From Rostrohypoxylon terebratum (Eukaryota > Ascomycota > Sordariomycetes > Xylariales > Hypoxylaceae): DNA of 64,000 nt. Below, in pieces: positions 12,799 to 23,396 of the stretch. A program made the translations under genes and the position numbers. The stretch is from the NCBI GenBank assembly GCA_022497145.1, contig MU385887.1, positions 1-64,000 on the forward strand, written 5' to 3'. Position 1 is the stretch's first letter. The number at the start of each line of letters is the position of its first letter. Under the pieces are notes generated by a model. That model did no database searches and was not told the DNA's origin. It saw only the letters and a program-made list of their open reading frames with translations.

Positions 12799-13483
12799 TG
12801 TAACGGGAAACACCCCATACTGAACGGGGTACAACAGTTAAGAGCCGTATAACTGAGCCGAATAATATCCAGGGAACCGAAGGACACCACCGGGTACCAG
12901 GATCTTAAATACCCAGCAGGCAAGGCATTGCCGCCTTTGAGTTATTGATTTACTTGCATGTTGAGGAACTCAGGCCACTTTGGCCATAGCGCCAGGGTAG
13001 GATTTGAAGACGTCTAAGCCATATTATTTGGTGATGAGCCATTCGAAATCATATTGGAGATTGTGTTTTAATTTCGGATCCGACGAGGTCTGATGGCCCG
13101 GAGGCTGACAACGCAGAGATGTTACATCATCACATCAATATTACCAGGATGCCAGATGCCTTACACACAACATAATAACACATCGAATGCAAAAAAACAG
13201 GATACACCGCCCACTCCAAAAGCATCTTTGAAGATATTTTCACTTCTTAATCGTGATGATCAATCTTTCGGGACTTTCCCTATGTGGAGAAAATGCTCGT
13301 ATATCAATATGACTCATGGGAAATTAATCTCGTTGATTCGGCGTCGTGATATGTAATTCATGAACCTAGCGATGTGATCAACAAAGTGTAAAAAAGGAGG
13401 CAAATTGTCATTTCCAAGTTTCGGAGTTACTTTCCATCGCATTTCGCAGCGTTTGCTTAGCTTTTCCTTACTCTTCCAAGTCT
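12799..13483. other. Intergenic region between the HET and ferroportin genes
   Basis: Holds the promoter of the HET gene and the 3' flank of the ferroportin gene (both minus strand). Small open frames here have no domain and no splice support. Confidence 0.5.
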
Positions 13484-15219
13484 TCAGATCTCCCCGTTAG
13501 ATAGAATGCGCTGAAGACCTCTTTCAACATTCCTATTTCTGTCTTCTCTGCTCATACAGAGCCCTGCGATTTTCTCGAAGTGGATCAGATGGCCTCTCTT
13601 TATGTACACGTAGACCGTGTACAATGAATTCGCGGTCGCGACGGCTATCATCGATATCAACGAAGGCCACTTGAATTGGGTTGGTCGGTAGAACACGATG
13701 GTAGAGCCGTAAGCTAGGAGCTCGAAAAGACTCTGCCAGGCTGCTTCGACGGACGAGAACGCGCCACGATTTTCGGCCTCGACTTCCTATTGAAACATGA
13801 GAAAGACATTGAGTAATGAGGGGGGTGTCTAGGTAGATACATACCCCTTGTATGATAATCTGTATGCAGAGATCAAAGCCGTAAAGACCAACACGACTGA
13901 GGATTGTTCCCCCTACGAGCCCGCTTGCGGAGATGATCGGGTCGTTTGCGTCGAATGCGAAAAATACGACCAAGCCAGCGATGAGCATGCTGACTTGCGT
14001 AATGCTATGCCACAAGCCTGCCCTTACGGGACCAATTTGGTCAATTAGCCATGGACCTACCCAAGTAGCGAGCACTTCGAACAAAACGCTAATGGTCCGC
14101 GCAATACCGATCTGTGAGCTGGTGTAGCCGGTAGTAAGTAGGTAAGTTACCATTTGGCCGGAAAAGTTCAAGACAGTGAGGTAGAGTAGAGTGTCAGCGA
14201 ATGAGGGCAGGAATGCTTGGTGGCGGAAATACAATCCGAAATTCGCTTTGGACCGTTTCAGAATTCCCAGAACCCTCGTTCGAATACTCAGAAGACCCCT
14301 ATTCGACACTTCAGAGATATCAGATTCATTATTTTCAATTTGTTGCTTAGGTTCCTGTAAAGCTGGCACTTCGTGATATACCCGAGCGATGGCATAATAT
14401 TCGATAGTGACAGATGCAATGTTCATCGCGAAGTTGATAATAATGGCCACTTTAGTCGAGAATCCATCGATGAGAGCGATAGATAAAGGGCCTATGAGCT
14501 TGCAGAGTAGATCAATGCGCCTCATTTGCGCATTGAGGACATTGAGAGCTCTTTGGTCTTCTCCGGCAACGACGACGACCTAGCATATATTGAGCAATCG
14601 CTTCGAACGGAAACTAAGAGTACCTAACCTACCCAATCTTTCTCCACAGACACAAAGTTCATGATAGAGCAAAGCTTCTCAACGCATGCCAAGAACGACA
14701 GAAACACCAGCATACCCGCTTTAGTCTTGCCGTCAAGCTCTTCGTGGAGGGCCATGATATAAAACACGACGCACGACATCGCGACGACCAATCTTTGGAA
14801 AACTAAGCGTTCAAGAGACAGTCAGCCACTCGTAGCTTTGCTAAGGGGGTGACGTGACGGGACTTGACGGGACACGAACCAATGGACACTCGAACTACCT
14901 GGAGACGATCCCCCGTGTCGATATACTGACCAACCGCGGTAGCGAGCAGCATAGCTGACAGGCCGCGTGCCAGAGCATATGTCGACATGGGGAGAAGCGT
15001 GCCTGGGTAGATTGCGGCTAGGTAGATCACGGCTCCGAATTCGAACACGCGTGAGTTCCATGTCGAGAGGAAGTGTGATACGTAAAGCTTGGATGCAATG
15101 CGACGGGGTATAGTGTGCTCTGGCGTGTTATCATCTTGTCTTCCTTCGTCGTCGTTGTTGAGGAGAGGAGCCTCTTCGTCGGACATAGGTCCTATATCAG
15201 GTCGTCGATCATCGGCCAT
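13484..15219 (-). CDS. Ferroportin-type (SLC40) iron exporter
   Basis: Four exons on the minus strand: 15219-14880, 14802-14633, 14579-13845 and 13786-13484, with introns of 77, 53 and 58 nt. All junctions keep phase, giving 515 aa. It is a polytopic membrane protein of the ferroportin family (major facilitator fold) that would move ferrous iron or related divalent metals out of the cytosol across the plasma or vacuolar membrane. Visible family features are the acidic N-terminal tail, LYVSHFLSTWNSRVFEFGAVIYLA in the first helix region, the conserved GDRLQVVRVSIVFQRLVVA across intron 1, VSVEKDWVVVVAG before the cytosolic loop, and ENRGAFSSVEAAWQSLFELL near the end. About ten to twelve hydrophobic helices are readable. 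The start ATG at 15219 opens a typical cytosolic tail with no signal peptide. It runs divergently from the EAF gene. Confidence 0.92.
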
Positions 15220-16861
15220 CTCATTGGCTTGTTGGGAGACGGTGTTTATATTTAGTCGAGGTATGGTGTATAGGAGGCTAGCTATCTAGTGTGAGCTCTG
15301 TGTATACCTACCTATGAACAGTAAACTGGTTCGCGTCAGGTCCAACGGTAATCACGTTCGCCAGCTAGAAGACCATATGTGTTGTGTGAGCGTTTTTTTC
15401 TATTTGACTAAATTTTATTTCTAACTGTTTCGTGGGGGCCGAAAATCGGGATCAGAAAGGTAGACAATCTAGACAATCCTGCGAAAGTATCGCGGTGAGA
15501 GTCTCTGGAGTTTCCGCTGCGACATGGCAGACCCGCCCGGCTAACCAGGATCCGAGTCGGACCATGATAGTGAAGGTCACGTCATGAGCGGTAACCCGGT
15601 TCGGCTGTGGGTGGGCTGGGGTTGCATCCCGGAATATTTCCATTAATACTTCGTAGTAAGTATTTTAACAAAACCACGGCTACATCATTGCTTTGGTGAA
15701 AAGGTTGATATGATGGAAGAATCGATATGAAGATTTACCGAGCTTGGTTTCATAATAAACTGAACGACGCGAAGACGATGGAGGATGGAGATTGAGTCTG
15801 GTCGGACTGCCCCAACCCTTAAAGCGGCCCTTACAGCGCCACTTCAAGCCACACTCTTTGAATTAACGTGGCTTGCTAAGTTACGTCTCGCTCGATTCTA
15901 TCCGGTTTCGTCGATTCTTGAGGTCGTTTAGTTCTCTGATACCTCGCGGAAATCTTGGTCGCCAGGTCCATGATGGTCATCGATGAGTTGTGTCAGCGAT
16001 TGGCGACGATTAGGAGGTAATAAGTCACTGGACTTCTGAGACGATTGGCTCACAAGTACATATGTAAGTCTAAGCTGGACTGCCAAGTATCGTGACATAA
16101 CTGTACTACTTGGAAACTGTAGGTACTCAACTGTGACCTAAGGCTTTCGTGGGGTGTGAGGTGAATGTGTATGAGTAGGTATTCGCCGTCTTGACAACTG
16201 ATTCGAATCCTTAGCATGACATCTATCTATAGATCTTATAGATTTGAGGCCTGTTGAGATGCAACATCCGTGAGTACGAAGACATCTTTGTATGTTTTTA
16301 CATTTGTAATATCAATTTCGGTAAGTAACACCTCATTATGGAGGGGAAAGAAGGCATGGGTAGTAAAGCTATTGGGTATCTTCAACTTTTTTTTAAAAAA
16401 AGAAAGAAAGAAACGGAGCTGCGATGAAGATCATAGAACATGGAAAGTCTGAATCACAGGAGATGACGCAGAGCTAGCAGATGTACATTAATGTCATATA
16501 ATTATACTGCACAATACTTATGAATGCATAACATTGATAATTATCTGGATTATGTAAAACTTTAAAAGGGATCAAGAAGGGATCGACATTTTTAGTTCGG
16601 CACTAAGTAAAGGTTCCCGCCGCTCCGCCCTTTTCAGCCCTCCGCCTCGTCGAGTTACATTCATGGATCTTCCCTTTACACACTCATTCGACAATATCCA
16701 TACCCATTTGTGCTTCTAGCATAACCTCCTTCGCTCTCGGGACCCTCGCGACCCTCGCGTTATAATATTGAGTCTACCACAATAATATATTCATTTTCAT
16801 ACATATACATCAAATCCGACCGTCAATCGACGCATAGACGACCAGAGCAATCTCCGCGACA
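15220..16861. other. Divergent promoter region, ferroportin and EAF
   Basis: 1.6 kb of noncoding DNA between divergent genes. No open frame is convincing. I found no clear GATA-type cluster that would point to siderophore/iron regulation, although single GATA cores occur by chance. Confidence 0.45.
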
Positions 16862-18036
16862 ATGACGTCCCTTGCGGCGGGGATAGTCGATCCCACGAAA
16901 GCCGGCAAATATCCTGTCGTCCTGAGCGATGCTTTGCTTGGTAAAGATCCAAAGGAGGTCTTCACCGGCGTGAGATGTTGGTCGCCTATTCTTTTCATCA
17001 ATTACCTCTCGTCTTCCTACCTTGCAATCCACAAGAATAGCCTGGTAGCTAGGTAGCTAATGGATTACTTACTATAGATAATCATAAGCCGTCCTTGTCA
17101 TCACCCACAGCCCCCAACCAGGCACGAATAAAACAGTCTTCCTCTTCAACCAAAAAAGTCGCCGCCACATATGACCTCGCATTCCAAGACGATGGCGGCC
17201 GCTACCAGTATAAGGGAACTAGGGGTGTCGAGGATAGCCAATACGTGTTGATCTTCGACCCCACACGCGAAGTCTTTGTTCTTCATAAGGTAGACTCCAT
17301 GTTCAATATGAATCTTGTGCAGACACCCTCCAGCGATGCCGAGACCCTGCGACGAGAGTTCTCTCAGCTTAATAGCCATAGCGCTAGCAGCAGCGCCAAA
17401 GCCTCAGGCACGACGAGTGGTGGCAAGAAGTCTACGAAAGCGAACAACGAAGAAAAGAAGACAGCACCTAAACCTCGAAAACAAGCGCCAAAGGCGAAAC
17501 CGGAGGAGAAGCAAGCTTTAACCATGCCTGAGAAGAAACCGCCTCCGAAACCTACAACTATCACCAAGCCAAATAAGGCCTCGGCGGACGAAGAAGAAGA
17601 GGAGGAGGAGAGCTCGGACGATGACCTCGGCCTCACGATCGAAAACCCAGGTGGCCAGGTCCGAGATACAAGGCAAAACTTCTCTCCCGGAAACATCTTT
17701 GGGATTCGCCGATTTTCTGAATTCGAGCAAGACGACGAGGGAGAAAATGACGACGCCGATGGCGAAGACGACGACGACGACAACTTTGAACATTTCAAGT
17801 TACCTAGTCCAATCAACCGCCAGATGCAGGAGACTAGTAATTTCCAACAACCACCACAGACCAACGGAGATGACGAGGAAGAAGAAGACGACGAAATGGA
17901 AGATGTGGGTCAACAATCAATGGATGCTGACGAAAACGCTCTGGACGACGAGATGGATCTTGAAGCTGCATTGATGGCCGAATTAGGCGAAGTTGATAAT
18001 GATGCCCAGGAAAGCGACGTTAGCGAAGAGGAATAG
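16862..18036 (+). CDS. EAF-family RNA polymerase II elongation factor
   Basis: Two exons, 16862-16976 and 17078-18036, giving 357 aa. The N-terminal EAF domain (about residues 10-110) is recognisable: YPVVLSDALLG, FTGVRYNHKP across the intron, SSPTAPNQARIK, then YVLIFDPTREVFVLHKVDSMFNMNLVQTP. EAF proteins bind ELL and stimulate transcription elongation in the nucleus. The rest is low complexity: a lysine/proline-rich stretch, then several acidic blocks (EEEEEEESSDDD, DDADGEDDDDDN, DDEEEEDDE), as in other fungal members. The donor is GTTGGT. A better-looking GTGAGA seven bases earlier would break the frame and remove the conserved Val-Arg-Tyr. This choice is therefore driven by protein conservation. 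Confidence 0.88.
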
Positions 18037-18486
18037 CCCCGAAAAAGGCTGTTGCCATTCATTCGGACTCGTAGCGTTTTGTCCAATTGTTGGGAAGATA
18101 TTACGAACACGGCGTCTGGTGCCCTGGATACCATATTATGCATTTATGGATTGATGCAATTAGGACATACTTCATGGACAAAATCTAGGCTACATGGAGA
18201 ATACTGTTAGATTTCCTTCATTTAAAGAATTGACAATCAAATCGGAAAATATTATGTGGTTAGGTACTGATGGTGTTCTTAGGCGTACGAGAAGTTGCTG
18301 CTCGTTTTGATAGGACGCAAAGCGCATGTTTCGACGTACTAACAACCATTTTTGAAGAATTACAGGATATACGATAGTGACACCATCAATATATTTGGGC
18401 TACAGGACCATCGTTTTCATCAATGCTATTTATTCATTTGATCTATCAATATAAATCCTATTTGTCGCTATCCCCTTCCCTGCCAC
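18037..18486. other. Convergent intergenic region
   Basis: Lies between the EAF and secreted hydrolase stop codons. AT-rich, with no coding signal. It should hold both 3' ends. Confidence 0.5.
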
Positions 18487-19590
18487 TCACGAGGCACCCG
18501 AGAACTTCAAATTCTCATTCCCAGGCACCGGGTTCAGGACATTGACATTCGTCCCGGCCAAGTCCCCGTTGCCGCCCTGCACGACGGCCGAGAACGAATC
18601 CGCCATGAGCTGTACGCCGCTCACGAAACCCTTCTCGTCGAATTCGCAATGGCCCCCGTTCGGCGAGTTATCGACGGTCTGCAACGCGCCGATCGCCGCG
18701 GCATCTAAGCCCTGGCTCGATGCGATCTGCTCGTACGCCTGTATCGCCTTCGGCAGCTCCGGCTGCAGCAACGAGAGCTCCTGCTGCGTGCTCTGGAAGT
18801 GCACGCGCGTGGCCGCTAGCGCCGCCGCGTTGTCCGCCGTCACGTCGACTTGGGGCGTCAAGCCGCCGCAGTTCAGAAGCACTTGCGACGTCTGGCCCGC
18901 CGACGCGAACTGCGCCATGTGGCCTGGCATCAGGAAGCCAGAGAGCAGCAGCGAGCCGCCGGATACGCCGGTGAAGCTGACCTTGTTCGCGTCGAAGGCG
19001 AGCACTTGCGGCATGATGCCCGAGATCAGGTCGGCTACTGCTTGCGCGTGCGCGACGCCGTCGGTGCGGTCGAGGCCCGAGCCGCCGCCCCAGAAGAGGT
19101 TCGGGTCCGGCGCTAGCACGGCGACGCCTGCGAGGCCGTCTTGCACGGCTTGGTTGGGGAAGTCGAAGAAGGATTGCCCGCCGTCGCCGTGCAGGAGCAC
19201 GTTGAGGCCGAGGGTGCCGGTCGCGTTGGCGGTTTGGGTGCCGCCTGTTACGCCGGAGTCCGCGGCGAATTGGTCTGCTGGGGCGGAGACTTTGAAACGG
19301 AGGGGGAGGCCGCTGGGGATTGTTAGATCTACATCATGATTGGATATGCATAGTAGGAGGTAAGACAAAAAGTAGTAAACGTACTTCACCATAGCCGTGG
19401 TATCCAAGATAGTGCTCCCATCCGTAGCCTTCGACACACCCTGCGGTATCTGCTGCGCCTGCTGGAAGGCCGTCGTGGCCTGCTGCTTCCCGCCCTTCTT
19501 TTTCGTAGCTTTACTTCTGCTTTGGGGCGCCGCATCGACAGCGGTTAACAGGCCGAGGGCCAGCAGCGACAGGGTACGGACGGTCAACAT
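18487..19590 (-). CDS. Secreted alpha/beta-hydrolase-like protein
   Basis: Two exons on the minus strand, 19590-19385 and 19312-18487 (intron 72 nt, GTACGT...CCCCAG), giving 343 aa. The open frame reads through the intron, but splicing restores the compact block TTAMVNGLPLRFKVSAP and removes a stray hydrophobic insert. The N-terminus is a signal peptide (MLTVRTLSLLALGLLTAVDA). The core has a likely oxyanion turn LLHGDGGQSFFDFP and a nucleophile elbow FTGVSGGS, with a candidate histidine near the end in NGGHCEF. The last coding exon is unusually GC-rich. It belongs to a family of small secreted fungal proteins that are poorly characterised (some databases mislabel them as F-box-like). The substrate is unknown. 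The frame also opens at a TTG at 19605, which I do not use. Confidence 0.82.
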   Translation of the reverse strand: MLTVRTLSLLALGLLTAVDAAPQSRSKATKKKGGKQQATTAFQQAQQIPQGVSKATDGSTILDTTAMVKYVYYFLSYLLLCISNHDVDLTIPSGLPLRFKVSAPADQFAADSGVTGGTQTANATGTLGLNVLLHGDGGQSFFDFPNQAVQDGLAGVAVLAPDPNLFWGGGSGLDRTDGVAHAQAVADLISGIMPQVLAFDANKVSFTGVSGGSLLLSGFLMPGHMAQFASAGQTSQVLLNCGGLTPQVDVTADNAAALAATRVHFQSTQQELSLLQPELPKAIQAYEQIASSQGLDAAAIGALQTVDNSPNGGHCEFDEKGFVSGVQLMADSFSAVVQGGNGDLAGTNVNVLNPVPGNENLKFSGAS

Positions 19591-21389
19591 CCTGATTATT
19601 CTCAAGTAGTATTAAAGAAAGGGAGAAGGCAGATCCGGGCCCGAAGAAGGAAATAGCAGACATATAGGAACGGGAAAAAAATGCAAATAAACAAAATTAA
19701 CGAAACTCTTCAAGAGCTTGCAGAAAGGAATAAGGAAAGAAAGAAGAAACGAACAAACCTCATCCGCAGTTCGCGAAGTTCTAAAGTGCTCTATTACATA
19801 GTAGTAGTTAGTACCCAGTGAAAAGGAGGATAGTACGGGCGACTCCGTTACGATGCTCGAAGTTCTTGGCAGCTTGGGATCGCGGAGATCAAACAAGCAA
19901 TCTTGGCGTCGCACCCCCCAAACTTCCACTTCGCATCCTTCAAAGCCTCTAGCTACGTTTTAAGCCTACCGTGATGATATGGAAATACCCAGCGTTAGCC
20001 AAGAAATCTAGAAAAGAGACCCGCCAAGAAAGCTTTGCTTGCTGAAGCTATTCGCGGGACGCCGGGTTACGATATCGGTCGCTATCGTAAATACGCGCCG
20101 CAAATGCACCTGCACATTACCAGGTAATACCAGGCCAAAAGGCTACATGTCAGCAAACTGGGTAGGTAAGCAGCCCATTTTGCGAGCTTCCAGACCGCGT
20201 CTGTGAGAGAAGTTGGCGAGCCCTCGACTCTCCGTGTTTCGTGGCAGGGGTTGCGCGACCCGTTTTACTAGAAGGGCGACACCCACCCATCATCCACCCA
20301 TCCAACCCTCCCCAAACCCCCTGTCCACCAGAACCCCACAAACGCCGGGTCGCATCGTCACATCTGCGAACTTGCGGCTTGGTCTGAAGCTTAGTTTTTG
20401 CTTGGCCCTGGAAACTTACCACTATGTACACTAAAAAGGGGAAATTTTAGTCGGGAAAATTCTGTGAATTCCCAGGGTCGGGAATACGAGAATGGTCCTT
20501 GGTCGGGGAAGGCTTGTGAGGGGGGGAATGATGGAGTCTGGCCACCTAGCTAGGCATATTTAATCGTGTTGGTTCTCTCTTTCGCTACCTACCATGTAAT
20601 CATTTCCCATGACTTCGTCCCTCGGTTATTAACAAGGCATAATTATCAAACATGTGCGAGGTAAAAAATCATAAAATCGCTTCGAGCATGTGATCATCAG
20701 AAAATTGTGAGTTGACTCGAAAAGATTCTTGTTGTAGATTGCCTGAGCTTCTATCCAACTGTTTTATCCATGCCTCTCGGCTATATTCGCGAGATCGCGA
20801 AAAGTAAAAACCCGTGTCGCTTCTGTTGAAATACATTGATATCTCTTGGAGAATAATAAAAACACCGCTTAGCGCCATTGCTTTATTACAGTGACCATCC
20901 CAAAGAAGGTTCCCACTGCCCTATCGCTTGTTCCCATATGTCCCGAATGCTATTACCAAATATATATCCTTACATGCATGAACGAGTGTATCGAATGTCT
21001 AAAGATCGTAGAATGTAAAAATGAGGGTTCGTCGTGGTGGATGGGGGTAAGCCCGAAGACAGTGTCCTGTTCTGGAAGAACGATAGGTTGGCGAGTATTG
21101 TATTGGGCTTCGGGAGCCACACAACTCGCTTATGCGTGAATGTCATAAGAATGGTTTGTATCCTTATATCGATTCAACATGAGTGAATTATCCTATCGAT
21201 GGATCGGATTTCCACGCCAGAAGCCTACCCTTATCGAGGCATGTGGTCATGTAGAGTCCTGTTAACCTCAGGGAACCTTCGTGCATGATATTCGAGTGTC
21301 GTCCGTAGCGTCATATGCATATACTAGGTGTGTAGTGGGGGGCAGACGATGACAGTCTGGTACCCAAGACTAGGACCATGTACAGCCTT
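19591..21389. other. Intergenic region between two minus-strand genes
   Basis: Promoter side of the secreted hydrolase and 3' side of the zinc-finger gene. A 69-codon ATG frame on the minus strand at 20878-20669 (MALSGVFIILQ...) has no recognisable domain and I do not call it. Otherwise I see nothing coding. Confidence 0.4.
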
Positions 21390-23396
21390 TCATTCCATCA
21401 TCTCATCCATCCCCTCGAGCTCGCCCGGTGTTGCCCCATGCTTCTTGACCATATGCCTTCTCCAATTATCCTTCCTTGGGAAAGCCTTGCCACCCTTGAA
21501 GTATTGGCAGGTTGGGTCGGTGCAATGGTATGCCTTCGACTTTACATGCTTGTCGTTGATGTGGCGGTCGAGGTGTGTCTTAGTGCCGAACTTCTTGTCA
21601 CAACCCTCGTAGGGACATTCGTGTTTGCGGTCATGATAACGTTTGTGGTGGTTGAGCTTGTGTACTTGATCGAAGCCTCGTCCGCACTCTGCGCAAATGT
21701 GGATGGGGGACTGTGGAGATAGTCTAGAAGCTTCCGGCGACGAGCTGGACTCCGGCTCTGGCTTGACGTGTTCGTGTATCACCGGGTATGGGGATGGTGA
21801 CACCGTTAGGCGGGTATCGGGTGTCCTCCCCACAGAGGGGTCGGTAGTCGAGCTCTGTCCCGGTGTATGCCCTGGTGTGGTGCTGTAGTCGTAAGAGTCT
21901 CCGGACTGGCGGGGCTCATCATCACTGGGAATGTCAAGGAAGCTATCGGCATCGAAGTCATCCTGGGGGCCTTGGGCAACGTTGTCGAAAGTCTCCTGCG
22001 AGGGTTCGTCGGTGATGATAGCAGGAGGCGAGGTAGGGAATGTCGGAGGGGACATGGAGTTTTCTATTTGGAAGTGGGTATAGGCCGCCTTCTCGACAGC
22101 GTTGGATGGGTGCATGATGGACATCGGCGACACGAATGATTCTGGTTGGAGAGGAGGAGAGTGGGAGCCTTGGAAGACAGAAGGTCTATGAACAGCTTCG
22201 ACTGTCTCATCCAACTCCATAGGTTCCGGGATGGCCGGGCTCATAAGTCTTTGAGCCCGGGTCTCGGATTGTGGCTGAGCCGAGGGAGGTAACCCGTCAG
22301 TGGAATCCCGGCTCCTCAGGGCTGCAGAGGGCAACTCCGGATCTTTCTCAGTTGTCTCTCGAATTGTTGAGTCACTCCGGAGTGGGAATTCATCAAAGCG
22401 CGAGTCTCCACGTTTCTGTTTCTTGTGTTGCTGGTGATCCCTATCTTGCAAGTTTCCACTCATAAAAGTGCCTGAAACATTCGGGTTTTCAGACATCTCC
22501 CCGGGCTCCTCGAAAAACCGATTTTCAAGAATCTTCGCCTGCGAACTACTTCCTCCTGCCGTCTCAAACCCGGATTCTGGTTTTATGCTGACGGGGCTGG
22601 TCACTGGCGAGGTGGGAAAATACTGATGTGACGTCGAGTACTGAGGACTGCTGGCGCCGTGAGTCGAGGAGTGTGTAGATCGCTTTCTCTTGAAGCTGCT
22701 CCAAATTCGACTAGTCAAGGAACCACTTCGTTTACGTTCTTCTCGTGATTGTCTAAGCTGCTGTTCATAAAGCTCGGTCATCTGCCTAGACGGTGGTACC
22801 GGATCTTGCCCAGGAGCCGAATCCATGGAGATCCTGGTGTCATAATAACTAGAATTGGCAGCTTCATGTGCCGGGGCAGCATTGTCGAAAGGCAGATTTT
22901 TTCCTGGATCGTTGGTTGCTATGGACAGTGACGGCTGTGGAGGCAATGAGAAGTTGACGCCGGGAGGAAAAGGCTGCTGACCGAAGTTTTCTGGATAATA
23001 TGTTTCATCACCCCTCATGAGGTCGTTCTCATAACCAGAAGCAGGTAGCCCTTGGAATTCGGGGCCTTCAGCGAAAGTGGGGACTCCTCTCTCAATATCA
23101 TCTTTAAGAGAAGGAGGGCGACTCTCGTGTGTGGTAGGGGTCTGTCCAGGTAGGAAGCCCGGAATAGGAAACCGAGTCCTACGTTGGGCTCTGTTGGATT
23201 TCTCAGTTGGCGATATGTCCCCCGGTACTTTGGATTCCCTGAATATCCGTCTCAATCGAAAGTAGAGAAAGCCCAAGACGATGAGTAATAGGCTCCCTCC
23301 GATGACACAGCCGATCACTGTTCCAGCGATTGCGCCGGGGGATAACTGGGTCCCCCGCGCCTTGAGGATCGTCTTCATGCTTGAAGTAGGAGCCAT
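21390..23396 (-). CDS. C2H2 zinc-finger protein with N-terminal membrane segment
   Basis: Single-exon gene of 668 aa with an ATG start at 23396. Residues 22-46 form a strong membrane helix with GxxxG-like spacing (AGTVIGCVIGG, then LLLIVLGFLYF), followed at once by RLRR. There is no signal peptide, so the likely topology is short N-terminus outside, long C-terminus in the cytosol. The middle (50-565) is disordered, Ser/Pro-rich, with a basic NLS-like patch RIWSSFKRKRS near 230-240. The C-terminus (566-655) has three zinc fingers: CAEC...H, CPYEGC...H, and CTDPTC...H with WRRHMVKKHG. This looks like a transcription factor stored at a membrane and freed by proteolysis, which is inference. Because the TM and fingers lie in one uninterrupted exon, the combination is not a splicing artefact of gene prediction. 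Confidence 0.9.
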   Translation of the reverse strand: MAPTSSMKTILKARGTQLSPGAIAGTVIGCVIGGSLLLIVLGFLYFRLRRIFRESKVPGDISPTEKSNRAQRRTRFPIPGFLPGQTPTTHESRPPSLKDDIERGVPTFAEGPEFQGLPASGYENDLMRGDETYYPENFGQQPFPPGVNFSLPPQPSLSIATNDPGKNLPFDNAAPAHEAANSSYYDTRISMDSAPGQDPVPPSRQMTELYEQQLRQSREERKRSGSLTSRIWSSFKRKRSTHSSTHGASSPQYSTSHQYFPTSPVTSPVSIKPESGFETAGGSSSQAKILENRFFEEPGEMSENPNVSGTFMSGNLQDRDHQQHKKQKRGDSRFDEFPLRSDSTIRETTEKDPELPSAALRSRDSTDGLPPSAQPQSETRAQRLMSPAIPEPMELDETVEAVHRPSVFQGSHSPPLQPESFVSPMSIMHPSNAVEKAAYTHFQIENSMSPPTFPTSPPAIITDEPSQETFDNVAQGPQDDFDADSFLDIPSDDEPRQSGDSYDYSTTPGHTPGQSSTTDPSVGRTPDTRLTVSPSPYPVIHEHVKPEPESSSSPEASRLSPQSPIHICAECGRGFDQVHKLNHHKRYHDRKHECPYEGCDKKFGTKTHLDRHINDKHVKSKAYHCTDPTCQYFKGGKAFPRKDNWRRHMVKKHGATPGELEGMDEMME

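Noticed and set aside
19313..19384. Reading the secreted hydrolase as one uninterrupted frame
   Set aside because: The readthrough inserts a stray hydrophobic stretch; splicing at GTACGT/CCCCAG restores the compact VNGLPLRF block.
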